The notes beneath the pieces are model-generated. The model was given only the letters and a program-made list of their open reading frames with translations, was not told the origin of the DNA and ran no database searches. This document shows, one piece after another, positions 42,484 through 54,800 of a stretch of DNA of 64,000 nt. Each line of letters opens with the position of its first letter. Position 1 is the stretch's first letter. The DNA comes from Isoetes taiwanensis (lineage: Eukaryota > Streptophyta > Lycopodiopsida > Isoetales > Isoetaceae), in contig JAJEKV010000046.1 in the NCBI GenBank assembly GCA_021234155.1, positions 4,380,665-4,444,664 of the forward strand, given 5' to 3'. Both the position numbers and the translations under genes were made by a program.

Positions 42484-43184
42484 ATGCCACTTCAAGGAGA
42501 TACCGAATGGAGTAGTGAGCGTAGGTGTGGAGGAAGTGTTCGAAGGCCACCATACCCTTCCTTGGCCAACTCGGATGCAAACACACAGCGCGAAGCCGTG
42601 GGCTCATTCGTTCTCTGGAGAAGTGAAGATGCTCGTGAGTCGTCTGCTAATGACGTCCCCAGCAAAAGACAACGGACAGAGGTGGGAAAGGAGACACAAC
42701 CGCTCACAAGATATACTCTGCTTGAAAAGGACTGTGAGATATTGCACTCCTGCGACTCCATTATCGCCGGAAAGGGATTCATATATTTCACCGGCCCCAA
42801 TGATGCAGCTTTGTGACCATTTTCGGGTTTCAAGTTTGTGGGAGTATTCAGAAAGAAGGTTCCCTCCCCTTTCTGGTGAACATCCATTGCCGGGGTTGCT
42901 TGCTGCCGAAGCGGGGATGCTCGTGAGATGGAGCAATGACCTCGTCCGTGGTGTTGATGGAGTAAAGGTCCGGAGATATTGACCCGCAAAGACCGCAACA
43001 GAAGGCGATATTGTGTCCAGCCGGGGGAGCTCGTGAGCATCGAAGCACCAAATTATGAGAAACGACATTACACTTTTCATTCCCGCTGACCCCGGGAAGG
43101 TTGTAAGGCCACCAAAGCTTGCTTTCGTCTCACCACTCAGAATGATATCCTCGATTCTGAGGAGGACCTTGTGTTGCAAGAATA
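42484..43184 (+). CDS. unrecognised island protein, frameshifted
   Basis: The frame from 42484 reads to 42816 with a nuclear-signal-like DVPSKRQRTEVGK and KDCEILHSCDSIIAGKGFIY. A later frame reads NRRRYCVQPGELVSIEAPNY (42990-43050). An overlapping ORF in another frame (42416-42982) is an alternative. It may be the N-terminal part of the transposase-like gene that follows on the same strand. Confidence 0.3.
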
Positions 43185-43223
43185 GGTGTTAAGGCGTCAA
43201 GTTCTCTGAATCAAGTTGTTAAC

Positions 43224-45482
43224 ATGCGAAAGGAATTCCTTGCCATGAAATCAAGTGATAGGGTTACTTTTGTTTATGACATGTTCGCCAACAACATGAA
43301 AGGTCGAAGAGTGAGACGACTAGTGCTGCAAGGGAATCTCGTTTGCGAAAGGGCGTGGTACCTTGGTCTCGGGATCTCAAAGTCGGCGAGATCGAAATGG
43401 AAGGCCCAATTTCTTGAGGGTGCACGCAAGGCCTAACATGGTAACCGTGGCACCTTGAAGCCTCGCCTCGACTTTGGCATGTGAGGCCATGTTTTCCATG
43501 TTTGTGAAGGAGAACGGTGAATCCTTGACCCCCGCGGCCAGGAGAAACGAGGAGGGATAAGAGAGAATGTCGTCGAAGTTACACCGCAATGTTTACTTAA
43601 GTCCAAAGATTCTAGAAGAGGTTAATGCAGAGGTTGTAGCATTGAATGGCAAGAAGGTATCACCGACAGGTTTTCATAGAACGTGGAGGCGGAGCTTCCG
43701 GGATGTTAGTATCGCAAAGAAAATTGCATTCTCCAAATGCGATACATGTGAGGTGATCCGCACGGGTTCCAAGACCAAAGATGAAGGAAAGAGGAGGATG
43801 TTGCATGATGAAAGAAGAGCGCATAGACTGGAGCAGGCCTCGTGTCGCACACAGTACTGGTCGTGGAGATTATACTCCCACAGGTATCCCGGCCAATATC
43901 TTTGTATTATTCACGACAAAATGGATCAAGCCAAAACAATGATTCCAAAATTGCAACAAACTGCGGAAGTCTCTCGAGACTTGACAAGCTCAAAACGACA
44001 TTGACTGGTGCATTGACTCATGGTCATGGGAATGGATCCTATGGAAACTTTGCCCTGGACTTATGGCCAGATGACTCTAACTTCCATGTAGGTTCTTTGA
44101 ATACCATCTTGAAGAGATTAGAGATGGGGCACGAGTATGCGAGGGAAGCCACTGCCGATTGCTCGAATCATCGCTCCAAAATGGGTCTCCTCATTGCGAG
44201 ACACGACGGCCTTGGAGTCAAAGTTGTCACTATCCAATACCAGCATACCTGCTAATTTGCTACAGGCAGAGGGACCATCATTGAAGCCTCTGCCCAAGAT
44301 ACTTTATTTGCAGCTGGACAACGCATCTGGACAAAACAAGAATAGGTACGTCTTCTCCTATCTTTCTTACCTAGTATATCTTGGTGTGTTTGAAGAGATT
44401 GAGCTGGGGTTCATGATGCCCGGTCACACACATGATGATATCGATGCCTTGTTTGGTAACTTCTCTACATCTTTAAAGAAGGCTGAGGTGCTCACAATGC
44501 CAGAACTACTGTATGAATTTCACAAATGCAACTTGAATACACCTAAGCCCTATGTTGTTGACAAAGTTCCGGATTGGAAGGGTTTTATAGAAGGCTACAT
44601 ACCAGATGGGGATGATAGATTGACAGGTCATGCCACCCCTCTAACTTTCAGATTCGCTATGAATGGTGATTGGCCAGTCATGTATTACAAAACTCGACCC
44701 ACTTACTTGGATTGGTTGCCTGCTGGTGGAATAAAGATGTGGAAAGAAAAAGAGGACGGGAAGCCCATGATGCCAGTTGGATATCCTAAGCTGCTTCCTC
44801 CCAAGAAATCGGTGAAAGAACTTGGCCTGCTGCGAAACAGTATCCACAAGCATATATTGCATTGGGTTGCTTGTTCAACTAGTAACAAGGGTGCTCCAGA
44901 AACTGCCAAGTACTCGGCACAGTTCACGTCCACGATTGAATATTGGATGAAACTCTTGCAAGAACTCGGGAACATCAGCAGTGACGAAGGCACTTATAAT
45001 GACTTCTGGCCACGTACTAGGCAAGCACAAGCTCCACCTCATGTAGCTGTAGTGGTGGAGCCGATTGCTACTATCACTCCCTCCTTATGTCGCCCCTCGG
45101 AAGGACAAAACTGCACGAATTCAACCCATACAAAGACTTGAAGAAAGGTATGTTTATTATGGCACGCCCTGATGATGTGTTGTGCCCAACTTGGGTGGGC
45201 CTAGCTACTGAGGACCCACAAATGGATGATAAGAAGGAGAACTTTGAGACTATTCTGGTGACTTGGTGGGAGCCAATCCCAGTGAGGAACCAAGTCTACC
45301 CAGCTAATTATGCCAATTGCTGGAAGAAGAGATGAAGGCCAACGACTGCAAGTGACCGCATAGAACTGGAGACTATCAACTACGCTTGGGAGCCATCAAA
45401 CAAGAAGAAGATACCTAATACTATTAAGATACCCGTGCATGCTGCTGAGGCATATGCAGCACTCGCAGGGGATGTCAACTAG
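43224..45482 (+). pseudogene. DUF7869-type transposase-like protein, broken
   Basis: Segments in order: VCERAWYLGLGISKSARSKW (43340-43400), a Cys pair in KKIAFSKCDTCEVIRTGSKT (43710-43770), YLCIIHDKMDQAKTMIPKLQ (43900-43955), HGHGNGSYGNFALDLWPDDS (44020-44085), LYLQLDNASGQNKNRYVFSY (44305-44365) and LGFMMPGHTHDDIDALFGNF (44405-44465). The D at LDN and the HTHDDID motif look like an RNase H-like nuclease core, as in a widespread repeat-associated family of animals, oomycetes and early plants. The C-terminus ends AAEAYAALAGDVN at TAG 45480-45482. Four frame changes or stops, including a TGA at 45333. Confidence 0.6.
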
Positions 45483-46645
45483 TGTATGAAAATGAGTCAT
45501 TCATCCAAGTGTACTAAAAAATGGTCCATAAATTCAGGTATTGTCCATAATTAATGAAATTGTGCTTATATCATAAGTTGCTGGTTAGACTCTGCCATAA
45601 CGTGTGTATATAAACTTTAAAAGGCCATGAGATGAAACTTGTGTACGAACTCTTTTATATCTAATCTGTACTTCAGGACATGAGTCATGGTCATACACAA
45701 GGTTAAATTTGTCAGATTTTAGGACAGATTATGTCCTAAAATCTGTCTTGCAGATAATTGCTTCAATTCTAAGGTGTCAATTAACATTTCAATGATGGAC
45801 ATGGTTCCATTCAATGGCCATCGAATATTGAATGACATCACAGTGCCATGTTATCTCTAGATATCCCAATCAATTGTGCCTTTGTATAATATTTGAGTTG
45901 CTAACAAAAAACCCTTTACTTTAAAAAATCACTGGACTGCCGGACCTCCATGTGTAGCCTAAGAAGCATTGAACGTTTAGCATGTTCTTATAGAGTTTAA
46001 CATGTTCTTATAGAAGGGACATCATATTGTTTGTATAGTCATCTTATTCTAACATAAAAACATCTTTCGTAAATAAAATTACAAATTTATTATGGGGCAG
46101 TAATGCCTTCTGTGCAAAACATATAAATGACTTACATAATATAGCACACCGATGGGAATATTTGCATGTATGAATTATTAACTAATCACAAGCATATCCA
46201 TACAACCCATAAAGTTATTGCACGAACTATTTCCTAATCACAAACATATCCATACAACACAAAGTTATAAGAACTTAGTTGATGTAAAGTTGTAAGAATG
46301 TAGTTGATATTTCAAGCTCTGCAATATTTTAACCTTGCATTTAATATGGGCTTGTATTTGAATAATCAAACCCCAAACCCCTACAACAAACTAGCTTAGC
46401 TAGCTCTTGTAATGACTAAAAAAATATTCAAAAAATGATGTGTTACCATATGTGCTACAAGGGCTAGGACTTTTCTTATGGTGTCCAGTATATGTATGGA
46501 AAAGGGTATATGGATTGCTAGTTGGGAATGGAGTACATCTACGGATAAGGGGCCAAAAATTAAAATTCATATGTACGTATGGTTGGGGGGTTTCGCCCGC
46601 AAAAAGCCGTATACAGGGGGGTTTCAGTCGACCCCTTGCACGCAC
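45483..46645. other. intergenic, with one strong inverted repeat
   Basis: AT-rich. 45713-45745 is a 14-bp perfect hairpin (CAGATTTTAGGACA, 5-nt loop, TGTCCTAAAATCTG). No gene is supported. Confidence 0.5.
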
Positions 46646-46649
46646 ATGC

Positions 46650-48870
46650 CATATGCTCTATATAAAGAGGTGAAGCCCCCGGGTCCACAATATCCTGATC
46701 GAATTGACTCTTTTTGAATTTGGCATATAATTCATGCTCACGAAGCTTCTGGAGGGCCTATCGAACATGCCTCTCATGCTCTTCAAGAGTCTTAGAATAA
46801 ATAAGAATATCATCCAAATAGATGATAATAAAAACGTCTAAGGACTCCCGGAAGATATCATTGGCCATATGCTAGAACTATTGAAGCAATGATAAGCCCA
46901 AAGGGCATAACTGTGTACTCAAAATAACCATACTGAGTACGAAATATTGTCTTCCACTCACCACCCTCTCGAATCAGGATGAAATTGTAGGCATCCCAAA
47001 GATCAATCTTCGTAAAATAGAGCGCACCCTGGAGCCGCTCTAACAACTCTAAAATTAGTGGAAGCAAATAGTGATTCAACACTGTGATCTTGTTGAGGCC
47101 ACGATAATCAACAACGAGGCATAGAGAATCATCCTTCTTTTTGACAAAGAATATGGGTGCTCTAGTAGGGGATTGAGAATACTAAATGAAGTCAGTAGCT
47201 AGATTCTTCTAAATATAATCTCGCAAAATCTTCAGCTCAGCAGGTGATAGACCATATATCGGACTATATGGCGATATTGTCTCAGGCTGTAAATCAATAG
47301 GACAATCATATGGACGATGCTCTGAGAGCTTGTTGGCCTTGGCTTTGTCAAAAACATCAAAGAATTCGCCATATTTATCTGGAATCATTGGAGCAAATTT
47401 TCCCGATGCCAAGCTAGCCAATGGATGAACCTGGATTGCAACTCCTGAACTTGGATTTTGTCTGCCAGATTTAACTCATGAAGATGAATTGTAGATGAAC
47501 TGGAACTAGGACTAGAACTAGTAAACTGAAAAGATCTAGTACGCCAATCAATCTGTGATTTATATAGCTCGATCCAGGGCAGACCCAAAACTACTGGTGC
47601 ATCTGGGCTAGCGATAAGATTGGAAGAAATCAAGAAGTTCCCTTAAATTAAAAATTGAAGAGGTGTCGTACATTCTGTGACTGCGCCCGAGGAGATCTCA
47701 CGTCCATCAATCACATCGATAGAACTGGGATGCTCAACCTTGCTTCTAGGGATGGCATGCTTAGTAGTGAATGCAATATCTATAAAACAAACATTTGCAC
47801 CACTATCAAGTTGCGCCAATGCTTCCAAGCTCCCAAATTCTGACTCCAATGATATAGGAATAAAAAATTCTTAACTAACCTTATCAGATGGAATATACCC
47901 TTCATCACGTGTGGCAGTTAGCTGTCGAGAGACACCAATTACTCGGACCGGCCCCTGGAGTTTTTCGACTGATTTAGACGCTTAAGAGGCATCCATGATC
48001 AATATGGTCAGCTACTCTACAGTAGAGGCAAAGATTAGCATCTCTCTGGTGCTGTTTCTTAGCTGCTGACAAGGGGCCTCAAACTGCATGATTGATCTAC
48101 ATGGGCACTGAACTATCTGCCTCGAAGATGCTAGATGAGCAAAGACTGATAGTACAGGTGCTTTTATAAAAAAAAAGTATGATGGTGTCTTTCCTATCTC
48201 TGCTCAAATAGACAGTTATCACAATGAACTGCAAATCTGATAACTTCTTCTAGCATTTTAGGATCTTTTATAGACATAACATGTCTTTGACATCCTCAGT
48301 AAGCCCCTTTGAAAACAATCTCGAAGTGCAACATCGTCCCAGGCTATATCTACAGCAATTTGACAAAATTCTTATGCATATATTAAAGCTGGACGAGAAC
48401 CTTGCCTGAGATTACTGAGTTTCGTAGCAGCTATGTGCTGTCGATCTGTATCTCCAAAACATGCCTCGAGCTCAACAGTAAGAGCATCAAAGTCCTGCAA
48501 TTCTGGAACCCTTCTTTCTAGCAAAGGAGCAAACTAACTGAAAGCTGGTCCTGTGAGAAGAGAACTGACCAATCCAACTTGTTCCTAATCTGTGGAATAC
48601 CTATGAGGATAGAGCTGAATGACAAGTCGAATCTGATTCAAAAAGCCTCGAAGCTTGGCCCAAGTGTCGTCAAACTTTTCTAGCAAGCTAATCTTAGGCT
48701 CTGATGGCCACAATCCAGAGCTAGAAGCAGATTCATGTGAAGCAACCCGTTCTCTGAGCCTTTTATTGTCCAACTGCAACTGCCGACATACTCGAACAAC
48801 CTCCTTCATAGAGATGAAATCACCAATTATGAACAAAAAAATGCTTAGGATCAGAGCATGCAAGAACCAG
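46650..48870 (-). pseudogene. Ty3/gypsy remnant: gag, protease, RT
   Basis: The minus strand begins with gag (48585-48863, FDDTWAKLRGFLNQIRLVIQ; later LVSSLLTGPAFS), then a CCHC-like CLYCRVADHIDHGC near 48040. Protease follows (47643-47849, LAQLDSGANVCFID). The pre-RT segment is at 47209-47421 (HRPYDCPIDLQPETISPYSP, GLSPAELKILRDYI). RT is at 46690-47082 ([28 protein letters not shown], then [16 protein letters not shown]). RNase H and integrase are absent. The pre-RT wording resembles fungal-type or Tcn1-like chromoviruses more than common plant gypsy elements. Many stops. Confidence 0.8.
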
Positions 48871-49441
<571 letters not shown>

Positions 49442-49459
49442 AAAGTTCCAAGAAGGTGA

Positions 49460-49545
49460 TGTCTTCGGTAGTGCATTTGGCAAAGGTGCGTGACTCGCAG
49501 AGAAGGTTGCAAGTTCAAACCTTGTCTTGTGCAACTACTTTTTTT
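49460..49545 (+). repeat. tRNA-derived SINE head (putative)
   Basis: A box-A-like TAGTGCATTTGG (49469-49480) and a box-B-like AGTTCAAACC (49512-49521) are 43 nt apart, as in tRNA genes. They are followed by a T7 run (49539-49545). The flanks do not pair into an acceptor stem, so it is a SINE-like unit rather than a tRNA. Confidence 0.45.
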
Positions 49546-50297
49546 GCATCCGTGACTACCATCTTTTGTACATATGAGTAAAATACTCGTATGAATACCT
49601 ATATCTCCTATACACAGGTCGAATACTAATGTATTGAGGCCTACTACTAGAGTCATAACTAATCATGGCTTCTAAGTCTCTACCCCCTTTCTACAGACAC
49701 AAGAGGTGCAACAAAAGTACATCCTTGATCATCCATTATAATCCAAAATAGAACAATAGTTCTAATCTATCTAACCTATTCTTAAAGAATACAGTGGCAT
49801 GGCTGGAGGCATTGATGCATACGCAACAAGCTACTCTTAGATAACCGGGTTTCTTGCTCCTTGGTTTGTTTTCCCATGGAAAGCTATAAGACATGATGAC
49901 ATTGAAGGTATCAAGTCTGCTGGGAGTTCTATGGGATTGATCCCGAAAAAATCAGTAATCTTAGATTGTTCTAGAAGTCAATTCTGAACTTTCCTGAAGG
50001 TAAATATGATGTATTTGCCAAAATTCTAATATGATTGACAAAATGAAATAGATTTTGGTAAATTCTTGTGCTTTATTAAATGTTAACTATGCTTAAGGCT
50101 TAAGTCAAAGTTACACCTATTTTGGCTTAAGGCTGTAAATTGGCCTGAAGTGGTCTTTACAAAAGTCCATGAAAGATAAAAGTCTATTTGAACAGATTTT
50201 AAAAGGTTTTCTTTTTTCTTTTTTCTTTTTTCTATAGCCGAAATTTTAGCCACTAATTTCACACCCCCCCCCCCAATTCTTTCAGAATGGATTGTTG
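49546..50297. other. no gene recognised
   Basis: Mixed low-complexity sequence with a C9-10 tract near 50266 and alternating CTTTTTT runs. No supportable gene apart from the doubtful coding relic at about 49845. Confidence 0.3.
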
Positions 50298-51240
50298 AGC
50301 TAGTAGCGATGCATCATAGCATTCCATGATATTAAATCCCTATGTGATGTTTGTTCAAATAACTCTAATGCCACACTAAGGAGACCCTTCTGAGACAAAG
50401 CCATAATCATGGAAGTATAAGAAACTTCATTAGTTGAGGCACTTTCTCAAAGAGATGGGGGGCTTCCTTGAGCTTTCCATGATGGCCGTAAGCCCCAATC
50501 ATGGCCGTCCATGATATCAGATTGTGCCGAGGCATATCAATAAAAAGTTGGAGGGTCTTCTTCAACATGCTCTCCTTGGCATATGCTGTAATCATAGCAT
50601 TCCATGAGACAATATTCTAGGGTATAAATTAAGAATGTTCTTACTCCTAAAACACGATTTTGGTTTGGCTATAGTTGCGTGAAATTCCTCTAACTCCTAA
50701 CTATACTTTGGCTAAAGTCTTTAAAACGAATAAGCAATAATTAGCCAAACCTATACAGTATTTCAAAGATTTATCAAATATTTGTAAAATTTGAAATAAA
50801 ACTACTAAAATTTAGCTAAAGTAAGAAAACCACCTTGAAAAAGTGTGGATACTTTGGTTCCAAAATATTTGAAGAGTCTCATTTATATTTGGTGGAACTT
50901 TTCTTTTTTTTTTGAGATTTTTCTCGTAGAAAAAATCTCCAAAACCCTAATGGTCAAGCCCAATTTTAGCCAAATGGTGAAGATTAGCCATTAATTTATA
51001 CCTTGCAATATTCCTGTATGGCATTCTTTCAAACAATTGCAGGGCTTTATCAAGACAACCAATATCAGAATAGACTGTGATCATGACAACTATATCATGG
51101 CAAGGCATTTGTTTAAAAAAGGTAACAGCCTCATAAGGATATCCTTCCCTTCTAAAAGCTTCAATCATGGCAATCCATGAGACAACATCCCTATGAGGCA
51201 TTTTTTCAAACAATTCAAGGGCTTCCTTTAGACCACCAGA
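50298..51240 (-). pseudogene. PLS-class PPR protein fragment, split by a MITE
   Basis: Consecutive PPR motifs on the minus strand: ALELFEKMPHRDVVSWIAMI, GYPYEAVTFFKQMPCHDIVV, CLDKALQLFERMPYRNI | VSWNAMITAYAKES, LKKTLQLFIDMPRHNLISWT and GHHGKLKEAPHLFEK. After a frame change comes SLVALELFEQ-type sequence ending near 50298. Such proteins bind organellar RNA. The fragment lacks an N-terminal start and an E/DYW end, and is interrupted by the MITE exactly at the NI|VSW codons. It is a relic. Confidence 0.8.
50618..51005. mobile_element. hAT-type MITE (388 bp) in the PPR relic
   Basis: Terminal inverted repeats TAGGGTATAAATTAA (left) and CAAGGTATAAATTAA (right end, complement) are flanked by an 8-bp duplication CAATATTC (50610-50617 and 51006-51013). 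Removing it restores the PPR motif reading. An 8-bp duplication fits the hAT superfamily. No coding capacity. Confidence 0.85.
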
Positions 51241-52453
51241 TTTAAATTAAAATTTGTTGAGGTGGAGAGCAACATAGATAGGCTAGAATTTGAGAAATTG
51301 TTGTAGGGAGGGTAAGACAAGCCTGCTAAAGAAAGATTAGCTAAGGAGGTCTCCTATAGAGTTTGTAACGCAAATGCTTGTTCCAAGGACCAGTTGAAGA
51401 GTCAAGTACATCTCGAGACTACTGTTCAAACAATTTTTTCCGTCTTTTCTATGACCAAAGAGGGTCATCAGATGGAAAACTAGATTTCCATGAGTCATTC
51501 CTAGAGGGGCCAATGGTACAACTTTGTTTACAGGAGGAGTCCACTGTTCAAATAGTTTTATATCTGTTATGCCCAAATAAATTTGCAGACTATTGCTTTA
51601 TATTTTGCATGCATGTTAAAATTTGGCGTAACGAAATGTTGTATGGTATATTGGCCATAGAGATTATATGGTCGCATGTCACATAGCCTAAGTTGTGTAG
51701 TGCACCACGGCATGGTAGACTAGGGTATGATGTCGCCTTGTTATTGGGATTGGGAATAATCACATCATGTTAAGATTTTTTCCTTTGAATGAGATAACAA
51801 GGCAATATATTACGCAATGGTGGGAATACCATTAAAAATAAAACGGTGAGCACCCCGAATAGTGGGGATGCCATATAGCAGCATGAGTTGCTGGATCGGA
51901 ATCGGCCACTGCCGATTTGGCTTCTGGGCCAGGGGCGACTGCTACTGGGTGGTCACCACGTGGCGATGCCACGTTGACAAGAGATCATATCAAGGAAGCG
52001 GTGGCCTGTTAGGGGAAAGGCTTGTTAGAATACAGAAACAGAGAGAAATATGAAGAATAGATGTATTGATGATGAGGGAAAACTGGGTTGGACAGGCCCC
52101 AACCCGTAGCACTGATTATACGTGAAATATATAAAGAGGTGTGTCTGTTTTGGTGGATCGATCCAGCCCAAATGTCACCTGTAACTACCGGTGACTCTTG
52201 ATCAGATTCCTCCAACTGTACGGTGAGGATGTGAGATCATTATCTCAACAAGGCTGACAGACCCGGGAAGGCTGGAGAAAGGAAGGGAAGCCGGAATTCA
52301 GGAGTGGGCGGTTGGAGGCATCCTGCAAGGTTTTGTTTAGAACAGAGGAGGGGCGGAAGTCAGATGAGCCATGGAAGGCTAACTCCGTAAGGACGACAGA
52401 GCCTACTGGTGGTCTGCGGTTAAAGAGCAGACCTTAAATGATTACCGAATTAA
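51241..52453. other. repeat-rich, no gene recognised
   Basis: 51440-51520 (GGTCATCARAT, GATTTCCATGAGTCA, CTAGAGGGG) also occurs at about 53565-53640, so repeat R1 or its neighbour may be split here. 51985-52200 looks LTR-like (TGTTAGGGG start, TATA, then CCTCCAACTGTACGGTG), but no partner was found. Confidence 0.3.
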
Positions 52454-52660
52454 GGCTACGTTTCCATGCGCCTCTGACCGGACTCAAGATTCAAAGGCAA
52501 GTAACCGGAGAGTTCAGAAATCCCCCTCCATTTCTGAAAAATCGAAGCCAGCCTTGGAAGTTGACCTCAAATTTTGAAGTTAAATCTGAACATGGGAACT
52601 GGCTCGACTTCACCTTGACAAGAAATTTCGAAGTCTGATTGTTTCCATGGGAACGTAGCC
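52454..52660. mobile_element. Tourist/PIF-Harbinger-type MITE (207 bp)
   Basis: Terminal inverted repeats GGCTACGTTTCCATG and CATGGGAACGTAGCC are flanked by TAA on both sides (52451-52453 and 52661-52663). TAA/TTA target duplication and GG-initial ends are typical of Tourist elements. Confidence 0.8.
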
Positions 52661-52663
52661 TAA

Positions 52664-53689
52664 CTTCTTAAGTCCTAATTTGATCCTTGCGGGGATTCCC
52701 GCTAGAGAATAGAAAGATTTGCCATAAACGGATGCTATTCTAAAACTCCTCCGGAAGACCTAGTAGAATTGGCTTGAGGTAATTCTGAAGCTGTGGGTGC
52801 TTTGCCCAACAATGGCTATGGCGAGTGTTTTTGAATTAGCGTAGAAGCCTAGCTGCTACAAGGCCATGGCCTCCCTAATGATACTTACTCCATCTGTGAG
52901 GACAAGTTTATGCTTATTCCTTGGATGCTTATGAGTGCTAGTGAGATGTGCAGATGGTATTCGTATAGGACGATATCATGTGTCTACCAACAGCCCAGCG
53001 AAAGCAAGGCATCCATTGTGGAGCTACGCTTCTCTGTTAGAGTATCTTCGGATACTGGGATAAGCACGGTAGGTATTTATCAAGGGAGTTTATGCAGGTA
53101 TAGGTAGATAAGTGTAGCTTGTCTAATTAAGAATAGTGGAACGTTGGTGAGGCAAAACCCATCACTAGTATGGGACGGTAGCCAACAGTCTAGAGTCTAA
53201 ATTCTTATGTTGCTTGCAGTTCCTTCCTTACATTGGACATGGTGGGGTGTGTCTGCTTAGCAGATGCTATGGTGAGTGTGGTGGATTACATATGTGTATT
53301 TTTGCAGTCTGGTAGTCATTGCTTCATGTTGACACCACTGAGGAACTCTCATGCATGTTACTAACACGTGGAAGCTTGTGCAGGTTGTTTGATAGCTGGC
53401 GGAGCATACGTGTGTATATAGCTATCGGTGTTGTCATCTTGTTATCTGTATACATGGCTTTCATGTATGTAGCATCGTAGGAGGTAGTACTTGTTTTGTG
53501 TACTCTGAATATCCTTTTTCTATTTGGCCCTCAGAGGCCTATCATAACCGATGAGAGAAGGTCATCAAATCTAAAATTGGATTTCCATGAGTCAATGTCA
53601 AAAGGAATCTCCAGGATGGCTTCATGGCTAGAGGGGGACTCTAACAAAACAACTTGTGTCAGAAGAGCCCAATGATGATGAGTTAGTGC
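52664..53689. other. no gene recognised
   Basis: No ORF or domain I can support. Sequence near 53540-53640 is shared with 51440-51520. Confidence 0.3.
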
Positions 53690-54386
53690 CGAAGGAACCT
53701 TCAACACAGTACGCTTTGTTTAAATATGAATTCATAAGAAAGAAATTTTCCTTGATGATGGTGGTGATTCGTACTCATCTCCCTTTTCCACTTGATCAAC
53801 TCCATTAAATTTAGATCAAGTAGCATTAAATTTCAAAAGAATGTCATTAAGACGAATGAAGTCACTATACCTAGAAATTTTTAACTTACATATTGATCAT
53901 CTTCAATTGAGGACATTGGAGTTGGCAATTCTTCAATGTCATGAATGGAATACACATATGTGTAACCTCCTCACCCGATGCTATGAAGGCAAGAGAGTTA
54001 GTCTATATATTTATTTTTGGAAAATTAATTGTTTTGTCTATAAAGATAAGATAAGATAAGATAAGAATTTTTGCAAATAGCAAATACATTTACAGGAAAA
54101 TCATGAGACTTTCTTTGATTGCAACAAGTTTGTTGCTCATGCTTGGGAGATGAGGGCACATCCTAAGATATAAAGGCTCGTTGAGATACTAAACACGTAA
54201 GACCATATGATATCTCTTTCAACATATCATAATGATACTTATTTCCTTCTATGTTGAGATGAAATCCTTTAACAAGCGAGATAGGTAATTCAAGACCGTC
54301 TTTGAGATTTGTGCTAGTGGCCTTAATGATACTAAAGAGATAAGACCATATTGATATTTATCTCTTCTATGTTGCGATGAATCCTT
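53690..54386. repeat. dispersed repeat R1, copy 2, left part
   Basis: It matches 6055-6860. It breaks at AATCCTTTAAC, where the transposon begins, and resumes at about 57728. Confidence 0.7.
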
Positions 54387-54496
54387 TAACATCGAGGCAA
54401 GGGTCTGTGTTCTTGCCTGATATTCCGATCATTCTTGTCAAGAATAAAAAGTGAGTCCACAAAACCTGTAGAATCCGCTTCTTCTTACCTTCACGT

Positions 54497-54600
54497 AGTA
54501 TAATGGCACGGGGTCATCCATTCTTGCTGCCCCCATGACCTGCAAAATCAAGTCGCGCCTCATGGGGGCAGCAAGAATGGCTGGCCCCATGCCATTCTAC
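54497..54600. repeat. left-end hairpin of the Crypton-like element
   Basis: Arms of about 40 nt (ATGGCACGGGGTCATCCATT against the complement of AATGGCTGGCCCCATGCCAT, and CTTGCTGCCCCCATGA against TCATGGGGGCAGCAAG) around a loop of about 18 nt. Confidence 0.85.
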
Positions 54601-54729
54601 ATAACGGAAAGGTAGGTTAGCTGGCATTCTGCTCCCATCTCCAAATACGTGTCACTCTTTCTAACTCTGAAAGTTGACTAAAGTTGTACTATGTACTACT
54701 TTACAGAATTGTGTGCACAAGCTAATTTA

Positions 54730-54800
54730 CAGAATGCATTCCAGAATGATCTCCAGAATGCATTCCAGAATCATATCCAGAATATAGTCCAGAATATCAA
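54730..54800 (+). repeat. 12-bp subterminal tandem repeat
   Basis: Five to six units of CAGAATNNATYC occur in tandem inside the left end of the element. Confidence 0.8.

Noticed and set aside
42492-43179. Long minus-strand ORFs (182 and 191 codons)
   Set aside because: They overlap plus-strand frames with better coding texture (KRQRTEVGK nuclear-signal-like segment) and have no domain.
49460-49532. Functional tRNA gene
   Set aside because: Box spacing fits, but the expected acceptor stem does not pair.
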